A stretch of 64,000 nucleotides of DNA from Marinobacterium marinum (GTDB lineage: Bacteria > Pseudomonadota > Gammaproteobacteria > Pseudomonadales > Balneatricaceae). This document shows positions 1 through 9,137 of this stretch, in pieces. The position numbers and the translations under genes are program-made. How positions within the stretch are numbered: the stretch's first letter is position 1; every line of letters begins with the position of its first letter. Location of the stretch: NCBI RefSeq assembly GCF_013868415.1, contig NZ_JACEMT010000041.1:299850-363849 (forward strand). Reading direction: 5' to 3'. The notes under the pieces were generated by a model. It made no database searches, had not been told where the DNA came from, and saw only the letters and a program-made list of their open reading frames with translations.

Positions 1-439
1 CATCCAGACTGCGCTCCAAACTGTCTCTAAGCCCGTGCACTTCCTCTATAAACTGTGCGCGGCGCAATTGACGCTCCACCGAACGTGCAAACAGCTCTGG
101 ATGCAGACTTAACTCATCGGCCACATACACGTCATCAGCACCATTGCGCAACGCGGCAACCAACTGCTCAGCTGTTCCCTCCTTGATCAGCGCCAGCAGC
201 GGCTTGGGACTGATTCTCTGCGCCAACTGGTCCATCAACAGACTGCTGCCAATCGTCGCCAAATCAAAAATAATCAGGGAAACATCGAAGTGTTCGAGCT
301 GACGATCAACCTCTTCGGCATCAGCGCACACAACCAGGCTGAGGCGCTGATGATCGCACAACTTGCAGAGCTCGAAGATTCGGTTAACCGTATGGGCACA
401 GGACGAGAGCAGCAACACTCTCTGCGTATTAACTTCCAT
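1..439 (-). CDS. Response-regulator receiver-like protein, C-terminus beyond the window
   Basis: The first 146 residues of a protein that runs out of the window. They have the alternating strand-helix pattern of a CheY-like receiver: a first strand VLLLSS, a central strand SLIIFDL that supplies the usual phospho-acceptor aspartate position, a strand PLLALI and a GADD turn. The acidic pair that normally follows strand 1 is missing (SSC instead of DD), so magnesium-dependent phosphorylation is doubtful. The residues after about 125 are helical and rich in charge, like a linker to an output domain. The gene lies just downstream of mlaA on the same strand, with a gap of about 75 bases. In Pseudomonas, response regulators with phosphatase output lie near the mlaA/vacJ gene (known from memory), so a PP2C-type output is possible but not visible here. 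Confidence 0.7.
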   Translation of the reverse strand, partial: MEVNTQRVLLLSSCAHTVNRIFELCKLCDHQRLSLVVCADAEEVDRQLEHFDVSLIIFDLATIGSSLLMDQLAQRISPKPLLALIKEGTAEQLVAALRNGADDVYVADELSLHPELFARSVERQLRRAQFIEEVHGLRDSLERSLD

Positions 440-513
440 TGATCAGCCACTCACTCGACACTGATTCAGGAGTCTTCAACAGTATCCCCAAGCCAGCAGC
501 GATGCAAGCCACG

Positions 514-1218
514 TCAAAAATCGCTATCGTACTGTACGCTCACAGCGCCATCGTTGATCAGGTACTCTCGACGCTGCAGGTAGGCATCACGAATAAAACC
601 GTATCGATCCCCACTGATGATCTGCTCAGCCTTAAGCAGGCGACTGCGCGCATCCAGCAAGTCCAGACCATACAAGGTGTTACGCGTCGGCACATGATCC
701 ACATACACCACAGGTGCCGTTACCCAGTCAACGGACAACGCAGCACCATCACGCACGGTGCTTGGCCCCCAGAAGGGCACAACCAGATACGGACCCGAAC
801 TGACTCCCCAATACCCCAGTGTCTGGCCAAAATCTTCAGAATGCTTTTCGATCCCCATTGGGGTCGCTACATCGATAAAACCGGCCAGACCAAACGTCGA
901 GTTGAACGTCAGACGCGCCAGCCCCTTGCCTGCCGCTTCGAACTTGAGCTGTAGCACACTGTTGAATACGTTGCTGACATCACGCAGGTTTTCAAAGAAA
1001 TTACTGACCCCGGTCTCGGCAATATCAGGCGTTACATACCGATAGCCCTGTGCCAAAGGCTTCATCGCATAGCGATCAACCGTTTCATTAAAGTTGAAAA
1101 TGGACCGGTTAAGCCCCTCCCAAGGGTCTTGTTCGGTTTCCGCCCAAACCGGTGCGGCTACCAGAGCCATACCCAAACCGGTTGCAGCCAAACCGGAGCG
1201 CAGTGTAAAAGAGAGCAT
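514..1218 (-). CDS. mlaA: Outer-membrane phospholipid retrograde transport protein MlaA (VacJ)
   Basis: MlaA removes misplaced phospholipids from the outer leaflet of the outer membrane and hands them to periplasmic MlaC for return to the inner membrane. The 234-residue product carries the family signatures DPWEGLNRSIFNFN after the signal peptide, then NFFENLRDVSNVFN and GLAGFIDVATPMG. The signal peptide ends around AAPVWA, which looks like a signal peptidase I site. There is no cysteine anywhere in the first 40 residues, so the lipoprotein anchor of E. coli MlaA appears to be absent. ATG at 1218 is preferred over GTG at 1221 because AAGGA sits six bases before it. No mlaBCDEF genes are present in the window. 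The gene stands alone, with the porin terminator upstream. Confidence 0.93.
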   Translation of the reverse strand: MLSFTLRSGLAATGLGMALVAAPVWAETEQDPWEGLNRSIFNFNETVDRYAMKPLAQGYRYVTPDIAETGVSNFFENLRDVSNVFNSVLQLKFEAAGKGLARLTFNSTFGLAGFIDVATPMGIEKHSEDFGQTLGYWGVSSGPYLVVPFWGPSTVRDGAALSVDWVTAPVVYVDHVPTRNTLYGLDLLDARSRLLKAEQIISGDRYGFIRDAYLQRREYLINDGAVSVQYDSDF

Positions 1219-1242
1219 CACGTATCCTTAACAAGCCGACTC

Positions 1243-1248
1243 ATTATA
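1243..1248 (-). promoter_or_regulatory. Possible -10 element for mlaA
   Basis: A perfect TATAAT on the minus strand lies 25 bases before the mlaA start codon. No good -35 box is seen at 16 to 18 bases upstream, so this is a tentative call based on the -10 alone. Confidence 0.3.
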
Positions 1249-1327
1249 ATCAGGCTATTTTAACGGGGGCCTTCCGCTGAGGAAAGCGCTGACAGCAGCA
1301 AGATCATACCGAATACCGCAACAATGC

Positions 1328-1353
1328 AAAAAGGCTCCCGAAGGAGCCTTTTT
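1328..1353 (-). terminator. Rho-independent terminator of the porin gene
   Basis: An 11-base perfect inverted repeat (AAAAAGGCTCC and GGAGCCTTTTT) with a CGAA tetraloop lies 25 bases after the porin stop codon. Read on the minus strand the stem ends in a run of T, the classical intrinsic terminator form. The A/T flanks make it symmetrical, but only the porin reads into it. Confidence 0.88.
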
Positions 1354-1378
1354 AAACACTATCCAATATCAAGCGATA

Positions 1379-2368
1379 TTAGAAGTCCAGGCGGTAGCCC
1401 AGAACCAGAGTGTCTTTAGCAACAGTTTTGGCTTCGCCTTTAACCATGCTGTAGATGCTGGAAGCGATTGCCTGACCTTCAGTATCGAAGTCAGTGTAGC
1501 CTACGTATACGCGACCACGCTTGCCCAGTTTCTGTTCAACTTCAACACCCCACTGGTCGCCGTCCAGGTCAGCTGCACCAGTAGTTTCGATTTCAGCGTT
1601 GCCGTAGCGCGCTTTGAAAGAAGTTGCGCCCATGGTGTAAACACCAGCGATTTCCCAGTTGGAGAAATCAGTGTTCTGAGCATCGATAGAACCGTCTACG
1701 TACTTACCAGCAACGGTGAACGCATCGATCTGGTAAGAAGCGGCAACACCCAGGATTTCCCAGTTGTCAGAATCGTTGGCAGCACCGTAGGAGATACCAG
1801 CGTCCAGACCGTTTGCAGCATAGTTAACGCCGATGTTGTACGCGTCCAGATCTTCTTCAGCCGGGTTATTGTCGCTGCCGCCATCCATTACGATACCAGC
1901 AACAGCCTGCAGGCCGTTCATGTTCGGAGTAGCGTATGCAACAGTGTTGGACTCACGCTTGTGCGCGATGTTACCGAACTGGAAAGCTTCGCCGAAATCG
2001 TTACCAGCAGAGTTGAAGATGCCAGTTTTGGATTCGATCATGGTGTAGAACGGGTGGTACTGACGACCGATCAGCGCGGTACCCCAGTTACCAGTAGCGC
2101 CCAGGTATGCCAGACGGCCAGAGCCCCAAGCACCGCTTTCAGTGCTGACAGCCTGTTCGAAAACGAACAGACCTTTGGTGCTTTCCAGACCCAGGTCTAC
2201 ATCACCTTTGATACCGATACGTGAAGATTCGTCTTCAACGTTCAGTTTCTGATCATCAGCGCTTTTGATACCGGCACGGAGAGAACCGTACAGAGTAGCG
2301 TCAGCCTGAGCGACGATCGGAGCAGTCATGGCACCAGCAACAGCCAGAGCAATCAGTGACTTTTTCAT
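1379..2368 (-). CDS. General diffusion outer-membrane porin (Gram-negative porin family)
   Basis: A 329-residue trimeric-type beta-barrel porin expected in the outer membrane. A signal peptide (MKKSLIALAVAGAMTAPIVAQA) is followed by ATLYGSLRAGI, the typical first strand of neisserial/burkholderial-type porins, then by alternating short amphipathic strands and a C-terminal GYRLDF ending in phenylalanine, the BamA recognition signal. The motif RQYHPFYTM fits the constriction-loop region. The start at 2368 is chosen because AAGGGGAA lies eight bases before it; an in-frame ATG at 2374 sits too close to that site and 2392 lacks one. Codon use looks highly biased, as expected for an abundant protein. 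It is monocistronic, with a promoter-like element upstream and an intrinsic terminator downstream. Substrate specificity cannot be told from sequence. Confidence 0.93.
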   Translation of the reverse strand: MKKSLIALAVAGAMTAPIVAQADATLYGSLRAGIKSADDQKLNVEDESSRIGIKGDVDLGLESTKGLFVFEQAVSTESGAWGSGRLAYLGATGNWGTALIGRQYHPFYTMIESKTGIFNSAGNDFGEAFQFGNIAHKRESNTVAYATPNMNGLQAVAGIVMDGGSDNNPAEEDLDAYNIGVNYAANGLDAGISYGAANDSDNWEILGVAASYQIDAFTVAGKYVDGSIDAQNTDFSNWEIAGVYTMGATSFKARYGNAEIETTGAADLDGDQWGVEVEQKLGKRGRVYVGYTDFDTEGQAIASSIYSMVKGEAKTVAKDTLVLGYRLDF

Positions 2369-2716
2369 CAACATTTCCCCTTCATTCAACATACTAGTAG
2401 TGAATTCTAGTTTTTCTTAAGCACACGAAGCGCTCCCAGAAAAATACTATAAATCCAGATTATTGCAAACCAATGAACGCAAAAACCTTTCCATTTTTTG
2501 CGCTATTTCGCCTGCGATGTTGCTTGGCAATTGCTTTCCATAGCGAGGAAATAGACTCGCCGCCGTCGAGCAACTACCTAAATTTGCCGCATTACACCAC
2601 AGCACCGCCGGTGGTGCAAGCGCAACACCCCATATTATGCAGGCTTGCGCCATTGTTTGATGCTTATCAAAAACACCCAGTTCCCGACACTCTCCAGAGT
2701 GTCGCACTATAGCGAT
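2369..2716. other. Intergenic region between hrpA and the porin gene
   Basis: This stretch of about 350 bases holds the porin leader and promoter at its left end. At its right end a perfect 9-base inverted repeat (CGACACTCT at 2685-2693 and AGAGTGTCG at 2696-2704) lies 13 bases after the hrpA stop, and could act as a weak terminator although no T-run follows directly. Short reading frames on both strands between 2447 and 2712 show no family resemblance or ribosome-binding site and are not called. Nothing else is recognised. Confidence 0.6.
2446..2473 (-). promoter_or_regulatory. Probable sigma-70 promoter of the porin gene
   Basis: On the minus strand TTGGTT (2468-2473) and TATAGT (2446-2451) are separated by 16 bases. 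Transcription would start near 2440, giving a leader of about 70 bases before the porin ATG. The spacing and hexamers fit sigma-70 moderately well. Confidence 0.5.
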
Positions 2717-5700
2717 TTATAATACCTGAAGCGCTTGTTTGAGGCGCTTTTCCGATACACTTTCACGGGTCCCCAGTTGCTGGGCAAACAGCGATACCCT
2801 GTACTCTTCCAGCAACCAGCGAAAACGCACCAGGTCATGAGGACGCTCATTGCGCGCCCGGCACTCCTGCTCTTTTTTCAGATATTGCTGCCGCAGGGCG
2901 GTCAACTGCTCTGACCACAGTGTCTGCTGACGCAAATCCCTCTGATATTTATCCAGTCGCATTTCGATCGCCTGCAGATAACGCGGATATTCCGATAGCC
3001 AGTCAGACTCGGTTTCCACCAGATAATGTCGCTGCATTAACTCAGCCAACTGCTGTTTGATATCATTAAGCACCGTGACCGCCTGCAAATTAATACGCCC
3101 GTTTAACTGTTTATTAATTCGATGAATGGACTGATGGCACGCGTAAACAAACTGCCCCAGGACTTCAACTTCCTGTGCAATATTCATCCGCATCCGCTCA
3201 CACAGCGAATTAAACGCCTCCGCAGTACGCGGCAGACTGGCGACCGCCAATCCGGCAGCTTTCCGTGCCGCTACTAACAACACATCATCTTCCAGCTCTC
3301 TGCGGTCAAACAGCTTGCCACTCAACATCAGACTTTCCGTCAAGCGCGGTATATCACGGCGCAAATATTTAAGCTGCTGAGCCGGCAAAGACAACAGCAG
3401 CAAGCGAGCAACACCCTTCAGACTTTCATAACACGCCAGATCGGCCGAGGGCAGCACCTTTAACTCGACACTGGTCTGCATATCCATCAGCGCCGGCCAA
3501 GCCTCGACCTCTATACCTCCCGCCTGACGCAAAGACACCGAGGCAGGCAAATCGCCAAAACTCCATGACGTCAGCCCCGATTGTCCCCAATGCTCGGATG
3601 GGCCCGACTGCAACGCAGCTTCCGCACACTCCCCATAGCGTTCATTCAACGCCGCCCAGTCACGCCCCTCACCGACTACCTTGTTGCGATCGTCACGCAG
3701 CCGCAAATTGAAACGCAGATGTTCCTCCAGCCGCACGTCCGCCAACTGCTCCGGCTCCACACGGGTACCGGTCATCCGTAGAAGTTGCAGTGACAGGGCC
3801 TCGTGGAGATCTCCTTCCGCGAACACGACTGCGTTGCAAAACGCCTCGGCATAGTTGGGGACAGGCACGAAATGTTTGCGCATTTGCTTGGGCAACCCCT
3901 TCAAAATAGCGACAACCTTTTCTTCCAACATCCCCGGCACCAGCCACTCCAGGCGCTGCACCGGTGCAACACGCAGCAGCGCCAGTGGCAATTCCAGCGT
4001 GACGCCATCGTCTTCGGCGCCCGGGGCAAAGTGATAGGTCAACGGCAGATCAATACCGTCTAAAGGCAGGACATCAGGAAAACGCACCCCGGACACATGG
4101 CCGGTATCCCGCTGCAGAATATCCTCCTCACGCATGAACAGCGCTTCCGGATTCTGCTGTTCAACCTGCTTGCGCCAGTGCTCAAATCCCTTGCCATTGA
4201 CAACTTGCGTACCACTCAACACCTCAAAGCGCTCGGCATAGAACCGATATAACTGCTCTTCGTCCACCAACAAATCACGCCGGCGCGATTTATCTTCCAG
4301 GGCCACGACTCCCTCAAGCAACCGGCGATTATGGGCAAAAAATGGCGCCTGCGTTCGATACTCGCCTTCAACCAACGCACTGCGAATGAAAATTTCATGG
4401 GAAATCACAGGATCGATACTGCCGTAGTTGACCCGGCGCCGCGGTACGATGATGACACCAAACAGACTGACTTGCTCCTGCGCCACCACTTGAGCACGTT
4501 TCTTTTCCCAATGCGGCTCCATCCAGCTGCGCTTAACCAGGTGCATCGCCAACGGTTCGATCCATTCCGGCTCGATACGCGCCACCTGATGGGCAAACAG
4601 CTGACTGGTTTCCAGCAGCTCAGCTGCCATCACCCACTTGGGTGCCTTTTTAAACACACCTGATGCAGGAAAAATCTTGAAACGCCGGTTACGTGCGCCC
4701 AGGTACTCTCCCTTTTCCTGCTTAAAGCCTATATGGCTTAGCAAGCCGGCCAGCAGGGAGCGATGAATGACCGGATACTCGGCGGGCTCCGTATTTTCCC
4801 TCAACCCAAGCTCACGCACACTGAGTAACAGTTGCCGATGGACATCCCGCCATTCGCGCAGCCGCATGAATGACAAAAACTGTTTTTGACACCAGCGCCG
4901 CAGTTGGCTTTGGCTCAACTGCTCGCGCTGCTCGTGCCACAACTGCCATAAATTCAACAGCGTCATGAAATCCGATTCTTCGTCGGCATATTCCTTATGC
5001 TTCTGGTCTGCTGCCTGGCGCTTGTCATGAGGACGCTCGCGCGGATCCTGCACACTCAACGCACTGGCAATCACCAGTATTTCTTTCAGCGCCCCCTGTT
5101 TGGCCGCTTCAATCACCATCCGTGCAATGCGCGGATCGACCGGCAAGCGCGCCAGCTGCCGCCCGACCGCTGTCATGCCACGACGGCCATCCACGGCACC
5201 CAACTCTTCCAACAGCTTGTAGCCATCATTAACCAGACGTGTATCCGGTGGATCTACAAAAGGGAAATCCCGAATATCGCCTAGCTTCAATTGCAGCATT
5301 TGCAGAATGACGGCTGCCAGATTGGTACGCCGTATTTCCGCATCCGTGAACTCCGGCCGCGCCAGGAAATCGTCTTCGGAGTACAGCCGTATACAAACCC
5401 CGGGAGCTACACGCCCACAGCGTCCCGCTCGCTGGTTGGCACTGGCCTGCGATACGGCCTCCACGGGTAATCGCTGCACCTTTGAGCGATAACTGTAGCG
5501 CGAGATACGGGCCTGTCCGGGATCAATGACATATCGAATACCGGGCACGGTCAGTGAGGTTTCCGCCACATTGGTCGACAGCACGATACGACGCCCGGCC
5601 TGACGGCTTTCATGGAATACCCGGTTTTGTTCCGTCAGCGACAGACGGGCATAGAGAGGAATAATTTCGGTATCGCGTAACTGCGCCCTGCGCAACGTCT

Positions 5701-6628
5701 CTGCGGTTTCGCGAATCTCGCGCTCGCCCGGAAGGAAAACCAGAATATCGCCAGGACCGGCACCCCTTTTCTCCCGATCAATAGCCACCAGTTCATCCAC
5801 CGCTGCAAGAATACCCTGCTGCAGGTCAACCGCCTTCTCGTCCTCGCCCTCCATCTCGTGCAACGGCCGGTACAGCATTTCCACCGGATAAGTGCGCCCG
5901 GACACCTCAATGATAGGGGCATCGTCAAAATGCTGAGAAAAACGCTCCAGATCAATAGTCGCCGATGTAATAATGACCTTCAGATCCGGCCGGCGCGGCA
6001 AAATGCGCTTGATATATCCCAGCAGGAAATCGATATTGAGGCTGCGTTCATGAGCCTCATCAATAATCAGCACTTCGTATTGTTCGAGAAAACGGTCCTG
6101 CTGTGTTTCAGCCAGCAGGATGCCATCGGTCATCAGTTTGACCTGTGTTGTATCCGACACCTGGTCATGAAAACGAACCTGGTAGCCGACCCGTTCCCCC
6201 AGCGGGGTTTTCAGCTCTTCGGCAATGCGCGCTGCCACAGTACGTGCCGCCAGCCTGCGCGGCTGGGTATGCCCTATCATGCCAAAACACCCCAACCCCA
6301 GCTCCAGGCACAGCTTGGGCAGCTGGGTAGTCTTACCGGAGCCGGTCTCACCGGCCACCACAACCACCTGGTGTTCAGCGATCGCCTTCAGCAACTCTTC
6401 ACGACGTTCGGCCACCGGCAAATCGGGATAGTCCGGAACCGTCGTCAAGTGCTGCAGCTTTTCTACCCGCGCACACGAATCCTGGATGCGCTGTGACAAA
6501 CGTACCAACCTTTCAGCATCAGGCGGTGACTGGCACTTGATGCGATCCAGCTCACGACGCAGATGAAAGCGCTCGGCGATACGACATTGATTCAGCTGTT
6601 GTTGGAGTGTCTTGATAGCGTTGGACAA
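2717..6628 (-). CDS. hrpA: ATP-dependent DEAH-box RNA helicase HrpA
   Basis: HrpA unwinds RNA; in E. coli it acts in fimbrial mRNA processing and in rescuing stalled ribosomes. The 1303-residue product has the length of the E. coli protein (about 1300). Visible motifs in order are Walker A GETGSGKT (93-100), DEAH (190-193), SAT (222-224) and QRAGRCGR near 405, followed by the helicase-associated and OB-fold region and the long C-terminal extension typical of bacterial HrpA. The first codon is TTG; no ATG lies nearby and the N-terminal helices align with HrpA from the start, so TTG is accepted with some reserve. It is the last gene of the unit starting with the M23 peptidase, 67 bases after the acyl-CoA synthetase gene. 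Confidence 0.96.
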   Translation of the reverse strand: MSNAIKTLQQQLNQCRIAERFHLRRELDRIKCQSPPDAERLVRLSQRIQDSCARVEKLQHLTTVPDYPDLPVAERREELLKAIAEHQVVVVAGETGSGKTTQLPKLCLELGLGCFGMIGHTQPRRLAARTVAARIAEELKTPLGERVGYQVRFHDQVSDTTQVKLMTDGILLAETQQDRFLEQYEVLIIDEAHERSLNIDFLLGYIKRILPRRPDLKVIITSATIDLERFSQHFDDAPIIEVSGRTYPVEMLYRPLHEMEGEDEKAVDLQQGILAAVDELVAIDREKRGAGPGDILVFLPGEREIRETAETLRRAQLRDTEIIPLYARLSLTEQNRVFHESRQAGRRIVLSTNVAETSLTVPGIRYVIDPGQARISRYSYRSKVQRLPVEAVSQASANQRAGRCGRVAPGVCIRLYSEDDFLARPEFTDAEIRRTNLAAVILQMLQLKLGDIRDFPFVDPPDTRLVNDGYKLLEELGAVDGRRGMTAVGRQLARLPVDPRIARMVIEAAKQGALKEILVIASALSVQDPRERPHDKRQAADQKHKEYADEESDFMTLLNLWQLWHEQREQLSQSQLRRWCQKQFLSFMRLREWRDVHRQLLLSVRELGLRENTEPAEYPVIHRSLLAGLLSHIGFKQEKGEYLGARNRRFKIFPASGVFKKAPKWVMAAELLETSQLFAHQVARIEPEWIEPLAMHLVKRSWMEPHWEKKRAQVVAQEQVSLFGVIIVPRRRVNYGSIDPVISHEIFIRSALVEGEYRTQAPFFAHNRRLLEGVVALEDKSRRRDLLVDEEQLYRFYAERFEVLSGTQVVNGKGFEHWRKQVEQQNPEALFMREEDILQRDTGHVSGVRFPDVLPLDGIDLPLTYHFAPGAEDDGVTLELPLALLRVAPVQRLEWLVPGMLEEKVVAILKGLPKQMRKHFVPVPNYAEAFCNAVVFAEGDLHEALSLQLLRMTGTRVEPEQLADVRLEEHLRFNLRLRDDRNKVVGEGRDWAALNERYGECAEAALQSGPSEHWGQSGLTSWSFGDLPASVSLRQAGGIEVEAWPALMDMQTSVELKVLPSADLACYESLKGVARLLLLSLPAQQLKYLRRDIPRLTESLMLSGKLFDRRELEDDVLLVAARKAAGLAVASLPRTAEAFNSLCERMRMNIAQEVEVLGQFVYACHQSIHRINKQLNGRINLQAVTVLNDIKQQLAELMQRHYLVETESDWLSEYPRYLQAIEMRLDKYQRDLRQQTLWSEQLTALRQQYLKKEQECRARNERPHDLVRFRWLLEEYRVSLFAQQLGTRESVSEKRLKQALQVL

Positions 6629-6695
6629 AACGACTGCGACCCTGTGGCAGGTGAATGAAACAGCCGCGTATTATCGCTTAACCCCTGACCGATTA

Positions 6696-8348
6696 CTAAT
6701 GAACAGCACGTCCGCGCAACGCCAACTCTCTCAGCTGACGACGACAGACCTTGCCGATGGGGGTACGCGGCAACGCACGACAGAATTCCACCGTTCTTGG
6801 CACCTTATAGGCTGTCAAGCGCTCGCGACAATAGTCCCGCACCTGGCGGATGGACAAGCTTGAATTCGCTGGCACCACATACAACCTGATCTGCTCATTG
6901 CCGTCACTGTCCGGCAGCCCCACCACGGCACACTCCAAAACATCAGGATGGCTGGCGATAATGCTTTCCAGCTCACTGGGGTATACCTTGAAACCGGACA
7001 CATTAATGATCTCTTTGCGCCGATCAATAATTTTCAGATATCCATCCACATCCAACTGACCAATATCCCCGGTATCCAGCCACCCTTGCTGAAGTACCTC
7101 CTCGGTTTCCTTGCGCTGATGCCAGTACCCCTCCATCAATTGAGGGCCACGCACCCAAATATTGCCACTTTCGCCTGTAGGCAAGGGCTGGCGGTCCACA
7201 TCCAGAATTCGCACCTCCGTACCCGCCAGAGGCTTACCCACCGTCCCGACACGAACCTGGCCCGGACGGTTCACACTGACCACTGGTGAACATTCCGTCA
7301 GGCCGTAGCCTTCACAGATCTCTCCACCGGTAACATCACGCCACAACCTGGCAACCGAATACGTCAGCGCCATGCCCCCGGAAATGGTCAATTTCAATGA
7401 TGAAAAATCCAGCCGTTGGAATTCAGGCTGTTGGCACAGATGAGTCAGCAGAGGATTGATGCCGGCCAGCACGGTAGGTTCAAGACGATCCCAGCACCGA
7501 ATCAAAGCCCTGGTACGGCGCGGATCAGGTATCAGCTCGACATGGGCCCCCACACTGAACATCAACAGCGTCAAGGTGAAGGAATAGATATGATAAAGAG
7601 GAAGAGGCTGTAACAAGCGCTCACGTCCCGGCTCCGTGTACAGCTGCAATACTACTCCCAGCTGCGCCAGATTACTCAACAGCGCTTTCTCACTCAGCAT
7701 GGCACCTTTGGCCGGTCCGGTCGTACCGCCGGTATATTGCAGCAGTGCCGGCCCGGTATTGGACACTACGGGTCGCCACACCCGCCCGGCCCCGATTTGC
7801 AGAACATCCGGTAACGACACCTGAATGATGTCAGACCCGACTCGGCCGCCACGTAGACCACGACCGGCCTTCAGCCGTTTCAGCCTGACCAGCAGATTCA
7901 ACCACTGCCGCCGAGCAACAGAGTGCAGATCACCCAATTCGGTCGTAATCAGATAGTTCACTTGAGATGTCGGTGCCACCGACAACTGCTCCGGCGCAAC
8001 CGGTGCCAACGTCACCCAGGCTCGCGCCCCCGAATCACGCAACAGTCCGGCCGTCTCTTCCGACGACAACATGGGATTGGCATTAACCACCACCAAGCCG
8101 GCCCTGCGCGCACCAAACAGCACAACCATATACTGCATGACGTTCGGCAGCTGCAGCAGAATACGATCGCCGGGTAGAAGATCCGTTTCATGCTGGACCC
8201 AGGCCGCAAAGCGCCGTGCGCGGCGGTCCAGCTCGGCAAAACCTATCACGCCGCCCATATGCCCGAAAGCAGGCCGTTCGCCAAAACGCTGCGCCAACTG
8301 AAGCAAAAGATCAGATAAACTGGCAACGTCCGGACCAACCGCCTTCAT
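6696..8348 (-). CDS. AMP-forming long-chain acyl-CoA synthetase (FadD-like)
   Basis: An ANL-superfamily ligase that would adenylate a carboxylic acid, probably a fatty acid, and transfer it to CoA. Motifs seen in 550 residues: the P-loop YTGGTTGPAKGA (205-216), the aromatic/adenine motif GYGLTECSP, the hinge DTGDIG with DRRKEIINVSGFKVYPSELE, and the C-terminal catalytic lysine in TPIGKVCRR (K533). The start ATG has GGAG six bases before it. The gene lies three bases after the class II amidotransferase gene, so it is co-transcribed with it, with bactofilin and with the M23 peptidase. The chain-length preference is unknown. It is somewhat diverged from the canonical FadD pair, so a role with branched or aromatic acids cannot be excluded. 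Confidence 0.88.
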   Translation of the reverse strand: MKAVGPDVASLSDLLLQLAQRFGERPAFGHMGGVIGFAELDRRARRFAAWVQHETDLLPGDRILLQLPNVMQYMVVLFGARRAGLVVVNANPMLSSEETAGLLRDSGARAWVTLAPVAPEQLSVAPTSQVNYLITTELGDLHSVARRQWLNLLVRLKRLKAGRGLRGGRVGSDIIQVSLPDVLQIGAGRVWRPVVSNTGPALLQYTGGTTGPAKGAMLSEKALLSNLAQLGVVLQLYTEPGRERLLQPLPLYHIYSFTLTLLMFSVGAHVELIPDPRRTRALIRCWDRLEPTVLAGINPLLTHLCQQPEFQRLDFSSLKLTISGGMALTYSVARLWRDVTGGEICEGYGLTECSPVVSVNRPGQVRVGTVGKPLAGTEVRILDVDRQPLPTGESGNIWVRGPQLMEGYWHQRKETEEVLQQGWLDTGDIGQLDVDGYLKIIDRRKEIINVSGFKVYPSELESIIASHPDVLECAVVGLPDSDGNEQIRLYVVPANSSLSIRQVRDYCRERLTAYKVPRTVEFCRALPRTPIGKVCRRQLRELALRGRAVH

Positions 8349-8351
8349 GCT

Positions 8352-9134
8352 CTACTCCTTCAGCTGCGCCTCAACTTCCCCATCCACAAACACAACCAGC
8401 TCACCGGGCTCAAGCTTCTGCCACTGCTCGTTATCGGTCAAGGGGTCTGTCGCAATTACCGTTACCACATCATTCGGGGTTGTTTCAGCGCCAAAATCCA
8501 CACTGACCTCGCAATCCTTCAGGCTCGCCTCGCCAAAAGGTGCTCGTCGCGTAATCCAGGCCAGGCGCGTGGTGCAATAGCAGAACAGGTGAACGGATTC
8601 ACTGAGCAGCATATTAAACACCCCCAGCGCACGCAGTCGTTCGCAACAGGCATGAATAAAGTGCAGCAATTCGCCTCTGTCAGCGGGGCATTCGGGATAA
8701 CGCTGCCGAATCTGATCCAACAGCCAGCAAAAGGCATATTCGCTGTCGGTGGTACCTACCGGGTGGTAAAACGTCAATGGCCAGTCAAAGACCGACTTGT
8801 CCAGCTGTCCATTGTGCGCAAAGGTCCAGGTATGACCCCATAATTCACGACTGAAAGGGTGAGTATTTTCCAGACACACCGTGCCCACATTCGCCTGGCG
8901 AATATGACTGATGACCACTCGACTCTTGATCGAGTAATCCGCCACCAGGCGGGCGATGCGCGAGTCGGCGCTGGGCTCGGGGTCATGAAAGCTGCGCAGC
9001 CCCTTGCCCTCGTAAAAAGCGATACCCCAGCCATCCCTATGTGGCCCGGTGCGACCGCCACGCTGCATCAGTCCGGTAAAACTGAAGCAGATATCCGTCG
9101 GCACATTGGCACTCATCCCCAGTAATTCACACAT
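8352..9134 (-). CDS. Class II glutamine amidotransferase, YafJ family
   Basis: An Ntn-fold glutaminase domain that would release ammonia from glutamine for an unknown acceptor. The mature catalytic cysteine is residue 2 (MCELLGMSAN). The family motifs DGWGIAFY, SHIRQANVG, FAHNGQL and GTTDSEYAFCW are all present, including the Asn-Gly that forms the oxyanion hole. At 260 residues it matches stand-alone YafJ proteins, which lack a synthase domain and whose target is not established. AAGGAGG eight bases before ATG is a strong ribosome-binding site. It is sandwiched between bactofilin (3-base gap) and the acyl-CoA synthetase (3-base gap). A second, more diverged paralogue lies at 31587-32405. Confidence 0.9.
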   Translation of the reverse strand: MCELLGMSANVPTDICFSFTGLMQRGGRTGPHRDGWGIAFYEGKGLRSFHDPEPSADSRIARLVADYSIKSRVVISHIRQANVGTVCLENTHPFSRELWGHTWTFAHNGQLDKSVFDWPLTFYHPVGTTDSEYAFCWLLDQIRQRYPECPADRGELLHFIHACCERLRALGVFNMLLSESVHLFCYCTTRLAWITRRAPFGEASLKDCEVSVDFGAETTPNDVVTVIATDPLTDNEQWQKLEPGELVVFVDGEVEAQLKE

Positions 9135-9137
9135 GCT

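Noticed and set aside
439..954. Plus-strand frame opposite mlaA
   Set aside because: Overlaps mlaA completely and has no similarity; mlaA is certain.
2447..2712. Small genes in the hrpA-porin gap
   Set aside because: Short frames on both strands lack ribosome-binding sites, and the porin promoter lies inside the area.
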